From Anaerolineae bacterium (GTDB lineage Bacteria > Chloroflexota > Anaerolineae > UBA4142 > SHND01): a stretch of 64,000 nucleotides of DNA. Each line of letters begins with the position of its first letter. The first letter of the stretch is position 1. Positions 45,805 to 53,625 of this stretch are shown here, one piece after another. The stretch lies in contig JADZCJ010000063.1 in NCBI GenBank assembly GCA_020851635.1, positions 56,071-120,070 of the forward strand, read 5' to 3'. Under the pieces are notes generated by a model. The model was not told the origin of the DNA. It did no database searches and worked only from the letters and a program-made list of their open reading frames with translations. The position numbers and the translations under genes were made by a program.

Positions 45805-46047
45805 TCACAATTCGTTTGCCGAGCGTTCGCGCGCCAGTCGAATCATTTCCGACTGTTCTTGCGGGGGCAATCCAAATTGTTCCACGATAATTCGCGCCAA
45901 ATCGCTCGAGGGACGCAGATCGCCCGCCTCGATTTTGCGCAGGGTGACGGCGGCGCAATACACCTGCTTGGCAAAGTCTTTTTGCCGCACGCCCATCGCA
46001 AGTCGTTGCGATTTCACCCATTGTCCAAACAAAGCCATATCTGTCAT
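45805..46047 (-). CDS. XRE-family helix-turn-helix protein
   Basis: An 80-residue DNA-binding protein. FGQWVKSQRLAMGVRQKDFA, then QVYCAAVTLRKIEAGDLRPS, form the Cro/cI-type helix-turn-helix; the rest is helical. GGAGG seven bases before ATG 46047 decides the start; a longer frame from 46119 would run over the palindrome at 46113. The HTH resembles the N-terminal domain of the divergent large regulator, suggesting related targets. It may repress itself and its neighbour. Confidence 0.82.
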   Translation of the reverse strand: MTDMALFGQWVKSQRLAMGVRQKDFAKQVYCAAVTLRKIEAGDLRPSSDLARIIVEQFGLPPQEQSEMIRLARERSANEL

Positions 46048-46066
46048 CTCGAAACCTCCGAACGAG

Positions 46067-46085
46067 GGGAGGAGCAGATCCTCCC
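46067..46085. other. Small hairpin in the XRE leader
   Basis: GGGAGGA (46067-46073) and TCCTCCC (46079-46085) are perfectly complementary around 5 bases, within the predicted leader of the XRE gene; it contains ribosome-site-like sequence and could affect translation. Confidence 0.4.
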
Positions 46086-46112
46086 GGCTAACTGTTGGTC
46101 TCACCGGGACCT

Positions 46113-46133
46113 CTGACAATTTTTGTCAGAGTT
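46113..46133. promoter_or_regulatory. Palindromic operator candidate between the divergent regulators
   Basis: CTCTGACAA, a 3-base TTT spacer, and TTGTCAGAG form a perfect 9-bp inverted repeat in the intergenic region of two divergently transcribed XRE regulators. The size suits an XRE dimer site. The rest of the region to 46299 is AT-rich with TATACT at 46262-46267 as a possible -10 of the plus-strand gene. Confidence 0.55.
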
Positions 46134-46299
46134 GTTCACATGATCACCTGCGCGGTGAAACGAACAGAGAATCCAAATTACCGAAAGAAAATACCACAAG
46201 ATTTGCGCGCGCAGTATCATTTTTCTTTACAAAAACTATCTCAAAATAGGAGAATCTGGGTTATACTGCTAGTTACTGTGGTTTTTGGAGAGCACGAAT

Positions 46300-48849
46300 T
46301 TGACTGCAACCTCTGTCCCGGGTCCCGAAGCTTTTGACTCGTTTGGCAAACTCCTCAAATACCTTCGCAAACAGCGCCGACTCACACAGCACGATTTAGC
46401 TTTGGCGGTTGGGTATAGCGAGTCCCAAATAAGCCATCTGGAGCAGGGTTTTCGCGCGCCCACCCCCTCCATCATTGCTTCCCGCTTTGTGTCTGCGCTC
46501 GGTCTGCAGCAAGAACACGTCTGGGCTTTTCGTCTGATCGAATTGGCTGCGTCTGTGCGGACTCTCGCCGTGCCGAACACGCTGCCCCTCAAGACACTCG
46601 GCGGAATGCACAACTTGCCGGTTCACATGACCAGCTTTGTGGGGAGAGAGCGGGAACTGGGACAAGTGGTCTCGTTCCTCAAGAGCTCTACGCCGAATCA
46701 GGCGTCGGTCCGTCTGGTCACCCTCACCGGGGCAGGAGGGTGCGGAAAATCACGTCTTGCCGCTCAAGCGGCTCTGCTCCTCGAGGACGAGTTTCCGCAG
46801 GGTGTCTGGTGGGTTGATCTGGCATCTCTCTCCAGTCCGTCGCTTGTTCCGCAGACGATGGCTGCCGTGTTTGGAATCAAGGAACAGGTGGGTTTGCCGA
46901 TTCTCAAGACGCTTTCGGATTTTCTCGGTTCGGCGCGGCTGCTCGTCGTCCTTGACAATTGCGAGCATCTCCTCGCCGCATGCGCCACCCTCGCCGAAAC
47001 GATTCTGGGCGAATGTCCCCGGGTCAAAATTCTCGCCACGAGTCGTCAGTCCCTCAACCTTTTTGGTGAGGTGACACTGCGCGTCCCCTCCCTCTTGACG
47101 CCTGACCCTCACACGCTCCCATCTCTTATGCCCATGCCGCGCTATGACGCGGTCCGCCTCTTTCTAGAGCGCGCAACCTCCGTCGCGCCATCATTCACAT
47201 TGACGAATGAAAACTCCGATGCTGTCGCTCAGATTTGTCGGCAATTGGATGGCAATCCGCTCGCCATCGAATTGGCAGCGGCGCGCTTGCGTATAATGTC
47301 GGTCCAGGAGATCGCGCAGGGTTTGGACGATCGCTTTCAGCTCTTGACGGCGGGTCCAAGACCTGCGCCGCCTCGGCATCAGACCCTGCGAGCGTTGGTG
47401 GATTGGAGTTACGATCTACTTTCCAAACCGGAACGCGCTTTTTTGTGCTCGTTGGGCGTGTTTGCGGGCGGATGGACGCTGGAATCTGCTCTCGCGGTTG
47501 CGCGTACGGACAAAAGCGGCGACCGCGCCCTTGTCGAGTTGTTGGGCAACCTGATTTCCAAGTCCCTAGTCATGGTCGAACAGCGAGAAACGGATGTGCG
47601 CTATCAGATGCAAGACACTATCCGCGACTATGCGCGGAAAAAATTGTTTGCGAGCCGCCGTCGCAGGAGCGTCGAACGCGCCCATGCCGCCTATTTTCTC
47701 GAGCTCGCCCAGGGCGACCGGTCTTTGGATGCCTGGTTTCATCCCGATCCCGCGCTGTATGACCGCATTGAAAGCGAGTATGACAACGTGCGCGCGGCGT
47801 TGGCATGGTGCCAGTCGCCCGCGGGCGACCCTCAGCTCGGCATCGAGCTGGTGGCGGCGCTGCTGCGGTTCTGGTTTGAGCGCGGATACTGGAGCGAATG
47901 GCGCTGCTGGGTGGAAAGCGCGCTCATCTCGACTGCAAGTTTGCCGCCCTCGAGCGCGCTTGCGCGCACCTATTTTGGTCTGGGCACGGTCCTTGCTTTC
48001 CAGAGCGAATTCCGGGCTGCCACGCGACAATTGGGGCGCAGTTTGTCGTTCTATCAGGAATTGGGTGATACCCCGTGGAGCGTCTATGTTGCTTTTCGGC
48101 TTGGCTGGCTGGCGCGTGAACAAGATGACACGGTGACAGCCCGTCAGCTGATGGAATCCAGTCTCGCCCAATTCCGTGCGATGGGGGATAATGCGCGCGT
48201 TGCCGAAGTGCTGATTACACTTGGCGAAATGGCTGTGATGCTCCGGGACCCGAAATGGGCAAAAGAATTGCTGCAGGAAGGCATCTCGATGCAGGTTGCG
48301 CCGGGTGAGCGGCGCGCAAACCTGCCCTGGTCGTTCAATCATCTCGCCCATGTCGCACAGCTAGAGACAGATTATGATCGGGCACAGGCGCTCCATAGCG
48401 CGAGTCTGGACCTCTTTGCCGAGTTTGGTATGCATCACGCCGGCATCGCATGGGCACATCAAGGTTTGGGTCAGGTCGCTCTTGCCAGGGGCGATGCTGT
48501 GTTGGCGGCATCTCACCTGAAAAAGGCGCTGACGCTTTTTCGCGATCTCGGTGACCGGATGGGAATTGCCTGGTGTTTTGCGGATTTCGCAGCCGTCGCC
48601 GCGCATGGCAAGGAACATGTCCGCGCCGCAGAATTGTGGGGGGCGGCGGAGACGCTGCGCCGGGCTGTTGGCGCGCGGTCTGCGCCGGCGGTGCAGGCGA
48701 TCAATGAGCAGCTATTGGGCACAAGCCGCGCCGTGTTGGGCGACGAACTATTTGACGAATTGGCAGCACGCGGGGGCGCAATGCCGATACAGCAGGTGCT
48801 CGCTCAATTGGTCACCGTCCGACCTGAAACCGGTCGGGTCGCGCCCTAG
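46300..48849 (+). CDS. XRE-STAND-TPR transcriptional regulator
   Basis: An 849-residue signal-transducing NTPase. Residues 12-70 are an XRE helix-turn-helix (GKLLKYLRKQRRLTQHDLAL, SESQISHLEQG); 115-400 an NB-ARC-type ATPase with Walker A TLTGAGGCGKSRLA (about 142) and Walker B VLDNCEHLL; then a winged helix, and about 480-830 TPR-like helices. Such proteins assemble on ligand binding and activate transcription. The start must be TTG (46300, with GGAGAG upstream), since the first ATG would remove the HTH. The TAG stop lies within the CTAG end of a 98-bp repeat element. Confidence 0.85.
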   Translation: MTATSVPGPEAFDSFGKLLKYLRKQRRLTQHDLALAVGYSESQISHLEQGFRAPTPSIIASRFVSALGLQQEHVWAFRLIELAASVRTLAVPNTLPLKTLGGMHNLPVHMTSFVGRERELGQVVSFLKSSTPNQASVRLVTLTGAGGCGKSRLAAQAALLLEDEFPQGVWWVDLASLSSPSLVPQTMAAVFGIKEQVGLPILKTLSDFLGSARLLVVLDNCEHLLAACATLAETILGECPRVKILATSRQSLNLFGEVTLRVPSLLTPDPHTLPSLMPMPRYDAVRLFLERATSVAPSFTLTNENSDAVAQICRQLDGNPLAIELAAARLRIMSVQEIAQGLDDRFQLLTAGPRPAPPRHQTLRALVDWSYDLLSKPERAFLCSLGVFAGGWTLESALAVARTDKSGDRALVELLGNLISKSLVMVEQRETDVRYQMQDTIRDYARKKLFASRRRRSVERAHAAYFLELAQGDRSLDAWFHPDPALYDRIESEYDNVRAALAWCQSPAGDPQLGIELVAALLRFWFERGYWSEWRCWVESALISTASLPPSSALARTYFGLGTVLAFQSEFRAATRQLGRSLSFYQELGDTPWSVYVAFRLGWLAREQDDTVTARQLMESSLAQFRAMGDNARVAEVLITLGEMAVMLRDPKWAKELLQEGISMQVAPGERRANLPWSFNHLAHVAQLETDYDRAQALHSASLDLFAEFGMHHAGIAWAHQGLGQVALARGDAVLAASHLKKALTLFRDLGDRMGIAWCFADFAAVAAHGKEHVRAAELWGAAETLRRAVGARSAPAVQAINEQLLGTSRAVLGDELFDELAARGGAMPIQQVLAQLVTVRPETGRVAP

Positions 48850-48943
48850 CAGGTTGTCGGAGTGAAATCAAATTATAGTTATTTTTGAGATACTACGACG
48901 CGTGTTCATAGTTACGAATGAGGTCTCTCCGACAACCTGCTAG
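48846..48943. repeat. 98-bp inverted-repeat element, family 1, copy 2
   Basis: Perfect 17-bp terminal inverted repeats with CTAG borders; 97 of 98 bases match copy 1. The left CTAG contributes the stop codon of the STAND regulator. From here to the aminotransferase start at 49148 about 200 bases hold no other feature I can support. Confidence 0.9.
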
Positions 48944-49147
48944 CCCATCATTTACGGCAGCGCCAAGCCATTTCGCTTATAATTGCCGCACCGATTATGC
49001 GCGAGCTCGTCACTTGTCCTGCGCCCGCGCTCACTGCGGACGTCGTGATCCCCGATACTCACAAAACTCGAGAGCGAATAGCGGCGCGCACGCGCCCGGT
49101 GACGCATTTTCTGTGTCGGGCAAGACAAATTCTTTGAGAGGAAGCGT

Positions 49148-50296
49148 GTGAATTCTTTTCCAGTTGTCCAACTTGCAGTCAAACCCGGGGTAATTGATCT
49201 CGCATGGGGCCAACCCGACCCCAAACTTTTGCCTGTCGCCGCCATGCAGCGCGCGACAGAGCTGGCGCTGTCAAAATATGGCTCTGACACCCTCGCCTAT
49301 GGCGCGGACGCGGGCGCGGGACCACTGCTCGACTATCTTGCCGCGCGGGTCGAACGCACCGAGGGGCGGGCGCTGAACCCTGACCAAATCATGCTCACGG
49401 GCGGCAATTCGGACGCCCTCGACCAGATTGCCACAAATTTTACCGAACCGGGCGACACGGTCCTCGTCGAGGCGCCCACGTATCATCTGGCGGTCCGCAT
49501 TTTGCGCGATCATCGTCTCGATATTGTGCCGATCCCGACCGACGAGGATGGACTGCGGGTCAATGATTTGCAAGAGCAGCTGGCAGAGTTGAAACGCGCC
49601 GGCAGACAAGCCAGGTTTCTCTACACCATCCCTACGTTTCACAATCCGACCGGAAGAAATCTGAGCGAGGGACGACGACGCGGGCTTGTAAAAATCGCGG
49701 CGCAAGAACATTTGTTGATCGTCGAAGATGACGTGTATCGCGAACTGGCATACGACGGACCGGCGCTGCCCTCGCTCTGGTCACTGGCGCAGGAGGGTGT
49801 GGTTTTGCGGATGGGTTCGTTCGCCAAGTCGTTCGCACCCGGTGTCCGTCTGGGCTGGCTGACCGGCAAGAGCGAGCATATTCAGCGCATGGCGTTGGGA
49901 GGCTTGCGCGACAGCGGCGGCGGGGTGAATCATTTCACGGCAATGCTTGTTGCCGCGGTCTGCGAGAACGGGCTTTACGATGCCCAGCTGGAGAAATTCA
50001 GATGGACGTATCGTGAACGGCGCGATGCGCTCTGCGACGCAATCGAGCGCGAACTGCCCGAAGCGACGTTCGAAAAACCGGGCGGCGGCTTTTTTGTATG
50101 GATCAAGCTGCCCGACACGGTTGATACGCAGGTCTTGCGGGGACGCGCCCCCGAATACGGGGTAGATTTCATCCACGGCGCGCGCTTTTTCATCGAAGGC
50201 GGCGGGACCCATTTCTTGCGCGTGGCGTTCAGTCTTTACTCGCCGCAAGAGCTCGAGCAGGCAGCCCAACGACTGGCGCTTGCTTTCCGCGCGTGA
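49148..50296 (+). CDS. PLP-dependent aminotransferase (class I, LysN/MocR-like)
   Basis: A 382-residue fold type I aminotransferase. IDLAWGQPDPKLLP at the start, GGNSDALDQIATNF, the PTFHNPTGRN segment, the DDVYRELAYDG motif and the PLP lysine in GSFAKSFAPGVRLGW are all present. This subfamily includes 2-aminoadipate and branched or aromatic aminotransferases, and the catalytic domains of MocR regulators; there is no GntR domain here. The GTG start at 49148 follows GAGAGGAAGC. No lysine-pathway genes are adjacent, so the substrate is open. Confidence 0.9.
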   Translation: MNSFPVVQLAVKPGVIDLAWGQPDPKLLPVAAMQRATELALSKYGSDTLAYGADAGAGPLLDYLAARVERTEGRALNPDQIMLTGGNSDALDQIATNFTEPGDTVLVEAPTYHLAVRILRDHRLDIVPIPTDEDGLRVNDLQEQLAELKRAGRQARFLYTIPTFHNPTGRNLSEGRRRGLVKIAAQEHLLIVEDDVYRELAYDGPALPSLWSLAQEGVVLRMGSFAKSFAPGVRLGWLTGKSEHIQRMALGGLRDSGGGVNHFTAMLVAAVCENGLYDAQLEKFRWTYRERRDALCDAIERELPEATFEKPGGGFFVWIKLPDTVDTQVLRGRAPEYGVDFIHGARFFIEGGGTHFLRVAFSLYSPQELEQAAQRLALAFRA

Positions 50297-50396
50297 AACA
50301 GCGCCCCTGGAGTTTTCGGGGGTTTGGGATATACAGTATAATCCCTATCGAAATACTCTGCCGTTCTCAAAATTCCAGCGCGGAAATGGTCCCGCT

Positions 50397-50494
50397 CTAG
50401 CAGGTTGTCGGAGTGAAAACAAATTATAGTTATCTGGGAGTTGCTACGGCGCGCGTTCATAGTTACAAATGAGGTCTCTCCGACAACCTGCTAG
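50397..50494. repeat. 98-bp inverted-repeat element, family 1, copy 3
   Basis: Same length and perfect 17-bp inverted ends as copy 2, but 9 internal differences, so an older copy. It ends 11 bases before the ATG of the CoA-transferase gene. The 100 bases between the aminotransferase stop and the element hold no other feature. Confidence 0.9.
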
Positions 50495-50505
50495 TCACAG
50501 CATAG

Positions 50506-51699
50506 ATGCATAACGTTCTCTCTGATATCCGCGTCCTCGATTTGACGCAAGCGATGGCAGGTCCCATCTGTGGAATGTTACTTGGCGATTTTGGCGCCGA
50601 CGTGATAAAAATCGAGCGACCCGGCAGCGGCGACCAATCGCGCGGCTGGGGTCCTCCTTTTGTTCAAACCGAATCCGCTTATTTCCTGTCAGCCAATCGC
50701 AACAAGCGGTCCTTGACGCTCAATCTGGACAAGCCCACGGCGATTGAAATCCTTCACGAGCTCGTTCGCGGCGCGGATGTGTTTCTCGTCAATCAACCTT
50801 CGCTCGCCTCTTTGCAAAAACGTCAACATGACTTTACAACTTTGCGCGCGATCAACCCCCGACTCATTTATGTTTCGATTACGGGATACGGTTTTACGGG
50901 ACCCAAAGCGGGTCTGGCGGGTTCTGACCTGATCGCGCAGGGCGAAGCAGGTCTGATGAGCTTTACCGGCAGCGCCGAGTGGGAGCCGATGCGCTATCCG
51001 GTCCCGATAGCCGATATCACGACAGGAATCTATGCGGCAATGGGTGTGCTGGTGGCGTTGCGCGCGCGCGACGCGAACGGATTGGGGCAGTTTATTGACA
51101 TGGCGTTGTTTGACTCTCAACTGACCTGGCTGAATCACATTGGCAGCAACTATTTGAACGCACAGGTCGAGCCGGCCAAGATCGGCAACACCCACGCGAG
51201 CATCGTGCCCTACCAGGTGTTTCGCGCGCAGGACAAACATCTTGTCGTCGGGGTTGGCAGCGAGGCGCTCTGGAAAAAATTCCTGACCGTGCTACAGGCA
51301 GAAAACACATTGGGCGTAGACGAGCGCTATGCGACCAATCGCCTGCGTAATCAAAACCGCGTCGAACTGGTGGTTAGGATTCAGCAGATCCTGGAAACGC
51401 GACCCGCCGCCGACTGGGTCGAGAAAATGCGCGCGCTGGAAATACCGTGTGGTCCCATCAATTCCGCCGCCGAGGCGCTGGACGATGCCCAGACGCGCGC
51501 GCGCGGCATGATCGTCGAAATCGAGCACCCTTTGATTGGCATTGCCAGGTCGGTCGGCAACCCGATTCATTTTTCCGAAACACCGGTTACGTATCGTCAT
51601 CACCCGCCCATGCTCGGCGAACAGACCGATCAAATTTTGCGCGAGCTGGGCAAGACCGAGCAAGCGATTCAAGCGTGGAGGGCAGACGGCGTCGTCTAA
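50506..51699 (+). CDS. CaiB/BaiF family (class III) CoA-transferase
   Basis: A 397-residue CoA-transferase. The start LSDIRVLDLTQAMAGPICGM, the LLGDFGADVIKIERPGSGD motif, the NRNKRSLTLNL segment and the Asp of PVPIADITTGIYAAMG (the acyl-anhydride nucleophile) are typical. The family moves CoA between carboxylic acids such as oxalate, carnitine, succinate and aromatic acids; the substrate is not evident. A repeat element lies just upstream and no ribosome site is seen before the ATG, so its expression may have been altered by that insertion. Confidence 0.93.
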   Translation: MHNVLSDIRVLDLTQAMAGPICGMLLGDFGADVIKIERPGSGDQSRGWGPPFVQTESAYFLSANRNKRSLTLNLDKPTAIEILHELVRGADVFLVNQPSLASLQKRQHDFTTLRAINPRLIYVSITGYGFTGPKAGLAGSDLIAQGEAGLMSFTGSAEWEPMRYPVPIADITTGIYAAMGVLVALRARDANGLGQFIDMALFDSQLTWLNHIGSNYLNAQVEPAKIGNTHASIVPYQVFRAQDKHLVVGVGSEALWKKFLTVLQAENTLGVDERYATNRLRNQNRVELVVRIQQILETRPAADWVEKMRALEIPCGPINSAAEALDDAQTRARGMIVEIEHPLIGIARSVGNPIHFSETPVTYRHHPPMLGEQTDQILRELGKTEQAIQAWRADGVV

Positions 51700-51701
51700 T
51701 C

Positions 51702-51787
51702 GCGCACCAATACGAGATTGCGGCAAGGAGCGAGTTTTTTGACTCGTGAGCTGTCGCTTGATTCGGCAGTTTCATCATGTTGTTGCG
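51702..51787. repeat. 86-bp repeat element, family 2, copy B
   Basis: Homologous to the reverse complement of 6453-6541: the first 21 bases match at 18 positions, the last 24 (GGCAGTTTCATCATGTTGTT and on) nearly fully, and both have a central hairpin with CGAGTT. It begins three bases after the CoA-transferase stop codon. The left arm has decayed relative to the right. Confidence 0.75.
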
Positions 51788-51831
51788 TCAGCCGGTTGCG
51801 CTGACCTCTATTCTTTTACCAGGAGTTTATC

Positions 51832-53196
51832 GTGCGTCGCATTACCGTGATTGGCGTCGGCTATGTGGGTCTAGTCACCGGCGCGTGCTTTGCAGACCTC
51901 GGCAATCAAGTCATTTGTCTCGACGTGGTTCCCGAAAAAATCGAAAAATTGAAACGCGGCGAGATGCCCATTTACGAGCCGGGTCTTGAAGAGATGGTTC
52001 ACCGCAATAGCGCGGCGGGGCGTCTGGCGTTCACGACCAACTATGCCGAGGCGATCCCGCACGCCGAGTATATTTTTGTGGCTGTGGGCACTCCCTCCGG
52101 CGTGGATGGCGAGGCAGACCTCAAATACATTCGCAACGCTGTGGAAAATATTGCCATGCACCTCGACAGCTATGCGATCATTGTAAACCGCAGCACGGTC
52201 CCCGTGGGCACGGGCGATTCGACCGCGCAAACGCTCATCGAGCGCGGCAAAAAGCAGGGAATTGATTTTCAGGTCGTGTCCAACCCCGAATTCACCCGCG
52301 AGGGTTCTGCCATTTACGACTTTTTGAATCCTGACCGTGTGGTGCTCGGGTCGGTTGATCACGAGGCGGCAGAAGCGGTTGCCGACCTGTATCGGGTGTT
52401 TACCAAGAATATCATGATCTCTGATTTGAGAACGGCAGAGATGATCAAATACGCTTCCAATGCTTTTCTCGCGATGAAGATTTCATTCATCAACGAGATC
52501 GCATCCATCTGCGAAAAACTCGGCGCCGACGTCAAACAAGTCGCCGAGGGCATGGGGCAGGACCAGCGCATCGGTCCCGCGTTCCTGAATGCGGGTTTGG
52601 GCTTTGGCGGCAGCTGTTTCCCCAAAGACGTCAAGGCGCTTACGTATATGGCTGAAGTGAACGGTCTGCATCCGCAGCTGTTGCGCGCGGTTATGGATAT
52701 CAACCGCGATCAGCGTCTGCGCGTGCTCGTGCATCTGCGCGAACTGCTCGGCTCACTGCGCGGCAGAACGGTCGGGCTGCTGGGTCTGTCGTTCAAGCCC
52801 AACACGGATGACATCCGCGAAGCGGCGGCGATTGACCTCGCACACATGCTCGCGAACGAGGGCGCAAACCTGCGCGCCTATGACCCGGTGGCGATGGAAA
52901 ACGCGCACCGTCAGCTCGGCGGGGTCAACTTTTGCAACGACGCCTACGAAGTGGCGGCGGGCGCGGACGCCCTGATTCTGGTCACCGAATGGAACGAGTT
53001 TCGACAGCTGGATATGCCGCGCTTGTATGCCGCGATGCGCCGCAAGATTTTTCTCGACGGACGCAATGTGTATGATCCTCTGGAAATGCGCGCCCACGGC
53101 TTTGAATATCGCGGCATCGGACGACCGCTTGTAAACATCAAGCCGGATGAGCCGACGAGTAAACAGGTCCCTGCCATGTCCGGCGCGCCCGCTTGA
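51832..53196 (+). CDS. ugd: UDP-glucose 6-dehydrogenase
   Basis: A 454-residue enzyme that oxidises UDP-glucose to UDP-glucuronate with two NAD+. [17 protein letters not shown] is the NAD-binding start, followed by [11 protein letters not shown], the central helix with [13 protein letters not shown], and the catalytic Cys in [14 protein letters not shown]. The C-terminal domain includes [15 protein letters not shown]. The GTG start at 51832 has AGGAG upstream. UDP-glucuronate feeds surface polysaccharides; two glycosyltransferases are encoded at the other end of the window. acpS follows in 22 bases. Confidence 0.95.
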   Translation: MRRITVIGVGYVGLVTGACFADLGNQVICLDVVPEKIEKLKRGEMPIYEPGLEEMVHRNSAAGRLAFTTNYAEAIPHAEYIFVAVGTPSGVDGEADLKYIRNAVENIAMHLDSYAIIVNRSTVPVGTGDSTAQTLIERGKKQGIDFQVVSNPEFTREGSAIYDFLNPDRVVLGSVDHEAAEAVADLYRVFTKNIMISDLRTAEMIKYASNAFLAMKISFINEIASICEKLGADVKQVAEGMGQDQRIGPAFLNAGLGFGGSCFPKDVKALTYMAEVNGLHPQLLRAVMDINRDQRLRVLVHLRELLGSLRGRTVGLLGLSFKPNTDDIREAAAIDLAHMLANEGANLRAYDPVAMENAHRQLGGVNFCNDAYEVAAGADALILVTEWNEFRQLDMPRLYAAMRRKIFLDGRNVYDPLEMRAHGFEYRGIGRPLVNIKPDEPTSKQVPAMSGAPA

Positions 53197-53218
53197 ATCG
53201 GAATTGAGCTGTTGCGAT

Positions 53219-53596
53219 ATGCTGCGAACGGGCATTGACCTGATCGAAATCGAGCGGATCCGTGCTGTAATCGCCAGATATGGTGATCGCTTCGAGCGGC
53301 GTGTGTACACCAAAGGTGAAATCACATACTGCGCCGGGCGCGCCACCTCGCTCGCCGCGCGGTTTGCCGCCAAAGAAGCGGTCAGCAAACTGCTCGGCGT
53401 CGGCATCCAACATCTCGACGGGGTGGACTGGCGCGAAATCGAGGTTGTTTCTGGCGAAAATGGCGACCCCGCCTTGAAACTCTATGGCAAAGCGTGGCAG
53501 CGTGCTCGCGAGTTGGGTTTGGACGAGATTGCGCTCTCTTTTTCCCATACTCACGAACATGCCATTGCGCTCGTCGTGGCGCAATCGTCAACCTGA
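53219..53596 (+). CDS. acpS: Holo-[acyl-carrier-protein] synthase
   Basis: A 125-residue phosphopantetheinyl transferase that moves 4'-phosphopantetheine from CoA to apo-ACP. The metal-binding Asp is in GIDLIEIERIR and the Glu/Lys are in RFAAKEAVSKLLG; SFSHTHEHAIALVV ends the protein. ATG 53219 fits the family length; the longer frame starts inside ugd. Cotranscribed with ugd, although functionally unrelated. Confidence 0.95.
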   Translation: MLRTGIDLIEIERIRAVIARYGDRFERRVYTKGEITYCAGRATSLAARFAAKEAVSKLLGVGIQHLDGVDWREIEVVSGENGDPALKLYGKAWQRARELGLDEIALSFSHTHEHAIALVVAQSST

Positions 53597-53597
53597 C

Positions 53598-53625
53598 AAA
53601 AAAAATCGGGCGCCACGCCCGATTT
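53598..53625 (-). terminator. Terminator of the amidase/glycosidase gene
   Basis: On the minus strand AAATCGGGC (53625-53617) pairs with GCCCGATTT (53611-53603) and runs into eight T residues. It begins at the stop codon of the minus-strand gene and overlaps the end of the plus-strand acpS transcript. Confidence 0.88.
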
